The notes under the pieces: model-generated
The model's input: the letters and a program-made list of their open reading frames with translations, nothing else
Told to the model about the DNA's origin: nothing
Database searches by the model: none
Program-made: the position numbers and the translations under genes
Origin: Paenibacillus taichungensis
GTDB lineage: Bacteria > Bacillota > Bacilli > Paenibacillales > Paenibacillaceae
Direction: 5' to 3'
NCBI RefSeq assembly: GCF_013359905.1
Contig: NZ_JABMCC010000112.1
Coordinates: forward strand, 513,865 to 577,864
Length of the DNA stretch: 64,000 nt
Shown: positions 58,328 through 64,000 of the stretch, piece by piece
Numbering within the stretch: the stretch's first letter is position 1
Layout of the letters: the number at the start of each line of letters is the position of its first letter

Positions 58328-59136
58328 GAGAGCATTCGCAAAGTAATAATATGCATTTCTGCGGGACAACAAAGTCTGAACGGCAAATGATTGGTTCCGT
58401 ATCCTTTGCTAACCAGCAATTTGCCTTCTTGCTCGGTGTCATTATCATCCTTTTTTAGAGAGAACCACCCACTAGATACGGAGCGGTATGCTTTGTTAAG
58501 AAAGACGGGGCCAAAGCCTGGAAATACTAATTGCCCACCGTGAGTGTGACCACTCAATATCAGATCAACAGGTCCATTCAAATGAAGAGCCTCTAAGGGA
58601 TCATGCACGATGGCAATCTTGCAATCTTTGGTGTCCAATTCTGCAAGCAGCGAATCGCCTCGCCGTGAACGATAATCAACTCCGACCAGGCAGAGTTTGC
58701 TTTTGCCTTTACGAAGGTAAGTGGTAGAATCCTGTAAGAGTTGAACACCCGTATCTCGGAATATACGTTCGAGATGCACAGTTCCTGCTCTTTTGTCATG
58801 GTTCCCATACACTGTAAAAACAGGGGCAATATAAGATAACAAGCTCATATTATGTCTGACGAGTGGCCATGAAATTCCTTTTTCCGCCACATCACCCCCA
58901 ATGATAACCCAGTCCACCTGATTGCGAAGATGTTCCAGATCATTCTTTTTCAGCTTGCGTTTATGGATATCAGATAAATACAGGATTTTGCTGCCATCAA
59001 AAGAAGAGGGCAAATTCGGAACTTCAACCTCTTCTGAAACGATGTGATGAAGATGCGCCTCACGCCACATATGAACCATCAAAGCAATCCCGGCCAAAAT
59101 AACGGTAACGAACCAGGCCAGTATTACCATGGCCAT
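58312..59136 (-). CDS. Membrane-anchored metallophosphoesterase (YpbG-like)
   Basis: A 274-aa protein with an N-terminal transmembrane helix (residues 3-22) and a calcineurin-like phosphoesterase domain. Metal ligands are in LSDIHKRKL near residue 54 (DxH), GGDVAE near 80, YGNHDKR near 110, IVHDPLEAL near 175 and SGHTHGGQL near 195. Substrate unknown; some relatives hydrolyse UDP-sugars. The start overlaps the preceding gene by 13 bp. No strong Shine-Dalgarno is seen. Confidence 0.88.
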   Translation of the reverse strand: MAMVILAWFVTVILAGIALMVHMWREAHLHHIVSEEVEVPNLPSSFDGSKILYLSDIHKRKLKKNDLEHLRNQVDWVIIGGDVAEKGISWPLVRHNMSLLSYIAPVFTVYGNHDKRAGTVHLERIFRDTGVQLLQDSTTYLRKGKSKLCLVGVDYRSRRGDSLLAELDTKDCKIAIVHDPLEALHLNGPVDLILSGHTHGGQLVFPGFGPVFLNKAYRSVSSGWFSLKKDDNDTEQEGKLLVSKGYGTNHLPFRLCCPAEMHIITLRMLSNKQP

Positions 59137-59576
59137 GGAAGGAAAGTATCCAATGAAGGCGCTCCTTTAATCCCCCACCAAACCAGACTGATTGTAAGCA
59201 AAACAAATATAAAAATGAGCGAATTAACAAATCGTTTACTGAGGCGCAAACGACGAGACGGATGAAGTTCAGTCCGCGTAGGAAGTGTGCCCGCTTCGGA
59301 AACGGATTCTTCTGATGGTTTTTCTGCTTTGTTGGCACGCGCTGGCGCCCGCCGGGGAAGTACTGGACTTTCCAGTGATGATGTATAAGACTTACGTTGT
59401 GATCTTGGTATGGAGACTGAGGTAATTGGTGTGAGTCCTCCCACCTCTGAGGCAGCAGCTGGTTCAACGACCAGATTAACTTGAGAAACTCCAGGACGCT
59501 CAGTTGTCTCTGTCTTATCCGAGTGACGATGGCGCTGACTGCCGTATGTCTTCATTCTACTTAATTGCTGATTCAT
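59124..59576 (-). CDS. Protein of unknown function with C-terminal anchor, 150 aa
   Basis: Basic and proline/serine-rich for about 110 residues (probably disordered), then one transmembrane helix (FVNSLIFIFVLLTISLVWWG near 118) and a short tail. GGAGGG precedes ATG 59576. Its start overlaps the CPBP stop by 4 bp and its end overlaps the metallophosphoesterase gene, so the three are probably one operon. No family recognised. Confidence 0.7.
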   Translation of the reverse strand: MNQQLSRMKTYGSQRHRHSDKTETTERPGVSQVNLVVEPAAASEVGGLTPITSVSIPRSQRKSYTSSLESPVLPRRAPARANKAEKPSEESVSEAGTLPTRTELHPSRRLRLSKRFVNSLIFIFVLLTISLVWWGIKGAPSLDTFLPWPW

Positions 59577-60166
59577 GATTCCCTCCGAAAACGTATCGCT
59601 AATCCAGACACCAAATCAATAATAAAATGACATAATATAGGCGCCCATAATGTGCCGGATTGCATATAAATCCAACCCAATCCATAGCTCGAAACAAATA
59701 CCCAACCAGTCGGAATCCAGTGCCGCAAATAGCGTATATGGATGACCGCAAATAAAATACTTGTCCAGTAAGGACCTATCGCATGTTGAATGGCTCCACG
59801 AAATAATAATTCCTCACAAACAGCAACGATAGCTGCTATGCATACAATGTGCCAGATTGGACGCTTGCGAAACAGCATCTCGTTAATTCCACCATCGTCC
59901 ATGCTTTCTTGAGGAATAACATAAGAAAGAACCAAGTCCATAACAAGCATAATGCCAGCAAGACCAAGTCCCCACCATATAAACTGGTAACTGTCTGGCC
60001 ACGCAAGCACATCAAAAAGATTTCTCTTCTGCAATAAAATCCATACAACCCCAATGATCAAAGTTAACCCTTGTGTAAAGTATAGATTGATCAGAAGCAA
60101 ACGCTCGGTAAGCTGCTGTGGTTCAGCCTTCTGAATCTTGAACTTGGGAAACTTTAATTTTTTCAT
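59573..60166 (-). CDS. CPBP-family intramembrane metalloprotease
   Basis: A 197-aa CAAX protease-like membrane protein with about six helices. The active-site motifs are VCEELLFRGAI near residue 113 (EExxxR) and FAVIHIRYL near 138 (FxxxH), with the late ILCHFIIDL near 175. Related B. subtilis genes (ypbD) occur in this neighbourhood. The substrate is unknown. Confidence 0.85.
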   Translation of the reverse strand: MKKLKFPKFKIQKAEPQQLTERLLLINLYFTQGLTLIIGVVWILLQKRNLFDVLAWPDSYQFIWWGLGLAGIMLVMDLVLSYVIPQESMDDGGINEMLFRKRPIWHIVCIAAIVAVCEELLFRGAIQHAIGPYWTSILFAVIHIRYLRHWIPTGWVFVSSYGLGWIYMQSGTLWAPILCHFIIDLVSGLAIRFRRES

Positions 60167-60464
60167 CGCCTATGTCTGTCCTCTTGACTTATATTTGATG
60201 GATAACAATTTCGTTGTCCAATCGGATAGTATACTAAATGATAGCCAAAAAACCAAATAGGTTCAAGGCCTGCCCCAAGTCCCGGTTTTTCAACAGAGTT
60301 TTATCCAATGAATTAGTTCATTAATGTGTTAAAATCCGATTCACAAAACAGCTTGTAATCGAGCTATATCAATCGATTAATGAGATCAATTTTTATCATC
60401 TGTACGCCTTCTCCCCCACTGAAGAAAATTACATTAGCAAATCGAATTAAAACATTTAAGCCTA

Positions 60465-60494
60465 TTGACATGCTCATGTCAGCCATGATACATT
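60465..60494 (+). promoter_or_regulatory. Promoter of serA
   Basis: TTGACA (60465-60470), an 18-bp spacer and TACATT (60489-60494). Confidence 0.55.
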
Positions 60495-60499
60495 ATGAA

Positions 60500-60775
60500 A
60501 AAATTAGTCACGTTAAACACGATGATGGAAAAAAGACGTTGCTTTGTCTTACAGAGAGCCGATGGATGGTGTAAATCGGTGGCAGGCAGATGATCTTGAG
60601 CGCTCCTGAGTTATTGCATTGAAATTGGAGTAGGTGCAATCGGTTTAGACCCGTTATCCTCTTCGGTCTTCATTGACCGCTAAGACTGTCGTTGCGAAAC
60701 GGCGGTGAATTAGGGTGGTACCACGACAACTCTCGTCCCTTATTGCGCAAGCAGTATGTGGATTGAGAGTTTTTT
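60500..60775 (+). promoter_or_regulatory. T-box riboswitch controlling serA
   Basis: A T-box leader senses uncharged tRNA and switches transcription of amino-acid genes. The stem I region has AGAGAGCCGATGG near 60552 with the distal-loop pattern GATGGTGTAAATCGG. The T-box sequence AGGGTGGTACCACG is at 60712-60725. The competing terminator is AACTCTC (60728-60734) with GAGAGTT (60765-60771) and a T run to 60775; the antiterminator pairs AGGG with CCCT near 60740. The candidate specifier codon is AGC at 60599-60601 (serine), followed by the CTCCTGAG context, which suits serA. Confidence 0.85.
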
Positions 60776-60943
60776 GATTTATTTTAGAGTACAGACGTGG
60801 GAATCGCCCTATTTGCTACACCCTCCCCCTCTACTGCGACACCGCGTTGTTGGAAGGAAGAGTTTCAATGGTTTTAAGGAATGCCTCTTTCGTGAGGTGA
60901 GACCTTGACGATATAGATACACATACCTAAGGAGGAAGAAACC

Positions 60944-62539
60944 ATGTACAAAGTGTTAGTGTCGGACCCCATTAGTGATCTGGGTATCCAGCAACTGGTG
61001 GATGCAAATGATGTTGTAGTTGAGAAGAAAACAGGTCTTAGCGAAGATGAGCTTGTTGCAATTATCGGCGATTATGATGCCCTTCTAGTTCGAAGTCAGA
61101 CTCGTGTAACGGATCGTATTATGACGGCTGGTACAAACCTTAAAGTCATCGGACGTGCTGGCGTAGGTGTAGATAACATTGATTTGGAAGCTGCTACCCA
61201 ACGCGGTATCATTGTTATTAACGCCCCTGACGGTAACACGATTACGACATGTGAGCATACATTTGCCATGATGATGGCACTGGCACGACATATTCCTCAG
61301 GCATATGCCAAAACCATTCAAGGTACTTGGGATCGTAAAACCTTCCTGGGTGTGGAGTTAAGAAATAAAACGCTAGGTGTGCTCGGTATGGGACGAATCG
61401 GTAGCGAAGTAGCTAAACGTGCAAAAGCATTCGGAATGGATATTCTGGCTTACGACCCGTTCCTCACTCAAGATCGCGCAGAGAAACTTCAGGTTAAGCT
61501 GGCTAGTGTAGATGACATCATTCGCAATGCCGACTTCATGACCGTTCACACACCATTAACACCTGAGACACGCCATATGATTTCCCGCCCTCAATTCGAA
61601 GTGATGAAAAAAGGGATGCGTATTATCAACTGTGCCCGTGGCGGAGTTGTTGATGAAATGGCACTTGTAGAAGCAATTGATGAAGGTATCGTTGCTGGTG
61701 CAGCATTCGACGTATTCGAGAGCGAACCACCAGCTGCTGACCATCCGTTCCTGAATCATCCTAGCATTATTGTGACGCCTCATCTTGGTGCATCGACAGT
61801 CGAAGCACAAGAAAATGTAGCGATCGACGTATCCGAGCAAGTCCTGCATATTCTGCGCAATGAACCGTTCAAAAACGCAGTTAACATGCCTGCTGTAGCT
61901 CCAACTGTAATGAACAAACTGCAGCCGTACTTTAAACTTGGTGAAACACTGGGCAGCTTTGCAGCTCAGATCACTCAAAATGCAGTTCAGGAAATCCGGA
62001 TTGACTACGCTGGAGATCTGTCGGAAGTGGATACTTCGCCTTTGACTCGTTACATTGTAAAAGGTATTCTCGCAAGGCATTTAGGCGGAGAAGCCAATAT
62101 TGTCAACTCCATGCATTTGGCTAAAGTGCGGGATCTCAATGTAGTGGTTAGCCAAACTTCGGCGACGAAAGGATTTACTAATCTGATTACCGTCACACTT
62201 GTGACGAATCAGGATGCTGAGGAGCGTCGTGTTGCGGGCACACTGCTTGCAGGTTATGGAGAGCGTATCGTGCGTCTGGACAAATTCCCAGTGGATATTG
62301 CTCCAGAAAGTCACCAAGTTCTGATTTCTCATAATGATAAACCGGGTATTATCGGACGTGTTGGAACTTTGCTTGGAGAGAACGAAGTTAACATCGCCTC
62401 CATGCAGGTCGGACGTAAAATCATCGGTGGGGCGGCTATCATGATTCTGACTGTAGATAAAGAAGTTCCAAAAGATGTACTTGTGCAACTTGCAGCTCTT
62501 CAGGAAATCAATACTGCCGTTGAAATCGTTCTGAATTAA
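60944..62539 (+). CDS. serA: D-3-phosphoglycerate dehydrogenase SerA
   Basis: First committed step of serine synthesis, oxidising 3-phosphoglycerate with NAD. The 531-aa protein is the long form. The NAD-binding motif LGVLGMGRIGSEVAKRAKAFG is near residue 145 and GRAGVGVDNIDLEAA near 72. Catalytic residues lie in CARGGVVDE near 230 (Arg), FDVFESEPP near 260 (Glu) and HLGASTVEA near 281 (His). An intervening allosteric-substrate-binding domain spans about 320-450, and a C-terminal ACT domain (NDKPGIIGRVGTLLGENEVNIASM) follows. A serine T-box leader controls it. Confidence 0.96.
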   Translation: MYKVLVSDPISDLGIQQLVDANDVVVEKKTGLSEDELVAIIGDYDALLVRSQTRVTDRIMTAGTNLKVIGRAGVGVDNIDLEAATQRGIIVINAPDGNTITTCEHTFAMMMALARHIPQAYAKTIQGTWDRKTFLGVELRNKTLGVLGMGRIGSEVAKRAKAFGMDILAYDPFLTQDRAEKLQVKLASVDDIIRNADFMTVHTPLTPETRHMISRPQFEVMKKGMRIINCARGGVVDEMALVEAIDEGIVAGAAFDVFESEPPAADHPFLNHPSIIVTPHLGASTVEAQENVAIDVSEQVLHILRNEPFKNAVNMPAVAPTVMNKLQPYFKLGETLGSFAAQITQNAVQEIRIDYAGDLSEVDTSPLTRYIVKGILARHLGGEANIVNSMHLAKVRDLNVVVSQTSATKGFTNLITVTLVTNQDAEERRVAGTLLAGYGERIVRLDKFPVDIAPESHQVLISHNDKPGIIGRVGTLLGENEVNIASMQVGRKIIGGAAIMILTVDKEVPKDVLVQLAALQEINTAVEIVLN

Positions 62540-62567
62540 TTATTGTCGGACTATTCACTTATAAGAT

Positions 62568-62607
62568 AAAAAAAGAGGCGAACCCTTATTGGGTTCGCCT
62601 CTTTTTA
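62568..62607. terminator. Bidirectional terminator between serA and the collagen-like gene
   Basis: AAAAAGAGGCGAACCC and GGGTTCGCCTCTTTTT form a perfect 16-bp stem with a 5-nt loop, giving T runs in both directions. Confidence 0.9.
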
Positions 62608-62645
62608 TAAACTCAAACTTCTTTTTTTAAAGCGTAATTCATGCA

Positions 62646-64000
62646 TTAACTTAATTGAATAATGTTTAATGTAGCTCCTGGTGGAGAGAGGACAGCGGTA
62701 CCAACAAGACCAAATAGTTGGAACTGTATTGTAGATCCGGCAGTTACCGTCACAATAAAGTCAGACTGTAACTGACTCAGGGAAAGCAATGGTGAAACTA
62801 CACTCGCTGGAATTGCTGCCCCGTTAAGTAATATACGGGATTGAATAGCAAGTGCGGCTGTCAGATTTATTTTGTAAGAGATATAGTAACGCCCTGCATT
62901 GGCAAGAGTGAAAGTATCATTCGCTCCATTGATGGTTATACCAGTGCCTATATTTTGGTTGTTTGGTAATGGTATTAGTGTTCCACCCAAAATGACAACG
63001 ATGGTTCCATTTGTGTTTTCACCAAAAGCTGAATTAGATGTTACAGAGGTTCCTGTGGCTCCGGTTGCACCCGTCGCTCCTGTACCCCCGGTGGCCCCAG
63101 TTGCTCCTGTGACGCTCACTCCAGTAGCACCTGTTATTCCAGTCGACCCTGTAGCACCCGTAACGCCTGTCGCTCCGGTGCTTCCAGTTACACTGGCTCC
63201 GGTAGCCCCTGTTCCCCCAGTAACTCCGGTGACTCCAGTAGCGCCCGTGCCTCCGGTTACACTAGCCCCGGTTGCTCCGGTAACCCCAGTTGTACCACTT
63301 GCTCCTGTTGCGCCAGTGACACCAATCCCTGTTGCACCCGTTAAGCCCGTGTCCCCGGTGGTTCCGGTTATTCCGGTGGCTCCTGTCGATCCTGTAACGC
63401 CGATTCCCGTGGCTCCGGTTATTCCTGTAGCCCCAGTGGTTCCAGTTATCCCTGTCTCTCCGGTGACTCCTGTTATTCCGGTTACTCCTATAGCCCCAGT
63501 GGTTCCGGTTGTCCCTGTCTCTCCCGTAACTCCGTTTATTCCGGTTGCTCCTGTTGCACCAGTGACTCCGTTTCCTGTTGCACCCGTTAAGCCTGTAACC
63601 CCGGTGGCCCCGGTTAATCCCGTCGCTCCAGTGACTCCTGTTATTCCGGTTGCTCCTGTCGATCCAGTGACACCGACTCCTGTCTCTCCGGTTATTCCTG
63701 TAGCCCCAGTGGTTCCGGTTATCCCTGTCTCTCCTGTTGCGCCAGTGATTCCGATTCCTGTTGCACCCGTTAAACCTGTAACCCCGGTGGCCCCGGTTAA
63801 TCCCGTTGCTCCGGTGACTCCCGTTACGCTGACACCTGTAGCTCCAGTTACTCCCGCAGCCCCTGTATCGCCGGTAACTCCAGTCGCCCCGGTTACACCT
63901 GTATCTCCCGTGGCTCCAGTACTTCCCGTTACACTGACACCTGTGGCTCCAGTTACTCCCGCAGCCCCTGTATCGCCGGTAACCCCAGTCGCCCCGGTTA
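62646..64000 (-). CDS. Collagen-like surface (exosporium-type) protein, 5' end off window
   Basis: The reading frame is open from the right edge to the stop at 62646, so at least 450 codons are present and the start lies beyond 64000. The left (C-terminal) part of about 120 residues, from VVILGGTLIPLP to TLNIIQLS, resembles the C-terminal beta-sandwich of BclA-type exosporium proteins. Before it lies a collagen-like stretch of more than 300 residues in Gly-X-Thr triplets (GATGVTGDTG, GITGTTGATG). The X-Y pattern is broken at intervals by units such as GVSVTG, GASVTG, GIGVTG and GNGVTG. Threonine-rich triplets are typical sites of glycosylation in BclA (known for Bacillus). It is likely on the spore surface. 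Confidence 0.88.
   Translation of the reverse strand, partial: TGATGVTGDTGAAGVTGATGVSVTGSTGATGDTGVTGATGVTGDTGAAGVTGATGVSVTGVTGATGLTGATGVTGLTGATGIGITGATGETGITGTTGATGITGETGVGVTGSTGATGITGVTGATGLTGATGVTGLTGATGNGVTGATGATGINGVTGETGTTGTTGAIGVTGITGVTGETGITGTTGATGITGATGIGVTGSTGATGITGTTGDTGLTGATGIGVTGATGASGTTGVTGATGASVTGGTGATGVTGVTGGTGATGASVTGSTGATGVTGATGSTGITGATGVSVTGATGATGGTGATGATGATGTSVTSNSAFGENTNGTIVVILGGTLIPLPNNQNIGTGITINGANDTFTLANAGRYYISYKINLTAALAIQSRILLNGAAIPASVVSPLLSLSQLQSDFIVTVTAGSTIQFQLFGLVGTAVLSPPGATLNIIQLS
63050..64000 (-). repeat. Imperfect tandem repeats of the collagen-like region
   Basis: The DNA repeats nine-base units of the type GG(A/T)-N-N-N-AC-N with larger duplications inside. 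Segments near 63823 and 63928 match closely at a spacing of 105 bp (35 codons). Blocks near 63581 and 63764 match at 183 bp (61 codons). Such arrays change length easily between strains. Confidence 0.8.

Larger units (their letters stand above)
60167..60943 (+). other. Intergenic region before serA with T-box leader
   Basis: No protein gene was found. The left half (60167-60460) is AT-rich with nothing supported. A promoter (60465-60494) drives a T-box leader ending in a terminator at 60728-60775. Between that and the serA start there are about 150 bp with the AAGGAGG ribosome-binding site near 60931. Confidence 0.65.

Noticed and set aside
62646..64000. CRISPR-like or satellite repeat array at the right edge
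   Set aside because: The repeats are in-frame Gly-X-Thr codons of an open reading frame with a defined C-terminal domain, not spaced direct repeats with unique spacers.

Overview
The window looks like chromosomal backbone from a Paenibacillus-type, endospore-forming member of the Bacillales. The reasons are gene order and content. Long blocks follow the Bacillus subtilis ypf/yph/aro-trp/qcr/ypj order. Sporulation and germination genes (spoIVA, ypeB, a stage VI protein, ypjB) and bacillithiol genes (bshA, bshB1) are present, and a large collagen-like surface or exosporium protein runs off the right edge. Almost all genes lie on the minus strand. I see no prophage, CRISPR array, complete insertion sequence, rRNA or tRNA.

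Layout. 1-7.0 kb: birA-cca-bshA-bshB1-mgsA-dapB, then a TPR protein and a MazG-type pyrophosphohydrolase; a small element with 13-bp inverted ends sits between mgsA and dapB. 7.2-9.7 kb: a YitT-family membrane protein on the plus strand, then ypjB and ypjA. 9.8-12.0 kb: the qcrABC menaquinol:cytochrome c reductase with a clear promoter. 12.2-17.0 kb: ypiF, a short IDEAL-domain gene, a gamma-carbonic anhydrase, an unknown 372-aa protein, a histidine phosphatase and an ECF sigma/anti-sigma pair. 17.0-17.7 kb: an intergenic region holding a strong candidate small RNA gene. 17.7-29.5 kb: the aromatic supraoperon aroC-aroB-aroH-trpEDCFBA-hisC-tyrA. 29.8-37.3 kb: cheR, ndk, the menaquinone and heptaprenyl-PP genes (hepT, ubiX, ubiA, menG, hepS), mtrB (TRAP) and hbs. 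37.5-41.2 kb: a sugar ABC transporter behind a palindromic operator. 41.4-52.6 kb: spoIVA, small conserved genes, gpsA-plsY-der, an S1-domain protein, plsC-cmk and ypfB. 52.7-60.2 kb: a PilZ protein, ypeB, prsW, a MecA-like adaptor, a polysaccharide deacetylase, a metallophosphoesterase and a CPBP protease. 60.4-62.6 kb: a T-box-controlled serA. 62.6-64.0 kb: the collagen-like gene, lacking its 5' end.

The most informative reading is regulatory. The region between aroH and trpE carries a promoter followed by eleven (G/T/C)AG triplets spaced 2-4 nt apart, which is a TRAP-binding site; the TRAP gene mtrB lies about 10 kb away in the same window. A strong terminator further down that leader has a 5' arm complementary to the GTAGAG units of the TRAP site, so an attenuation switch can be drawn. 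A repeat element with inverted ends lies between this terminator and trpE, and a related copy lies near 14.8-15.0 kb. Other candidate control elements are the 17.5-kb small RNA (consensus sigma-A promoter, C-rich loop, terminator), a serine T-box before serA, three TTGTCACA boxes at the qcr promoter, a probable autoregulated ECF promoter, and a hairpin that would mask the Shine-Dalgarno of the gamma-carbonic anhydrase gene.

Start sites were chosen by Shine-Dalgarno position. Several genes appear to begin with TTG or GTG (hisC, gpsA, spoIVA, cmk, plsY, prsW, ypjA, ypfB and the IDEAL gene). Coordinates of short sites are read by eye and may be off by a base or two. All names rest on recognition of sequence and gene order; no database search was run.
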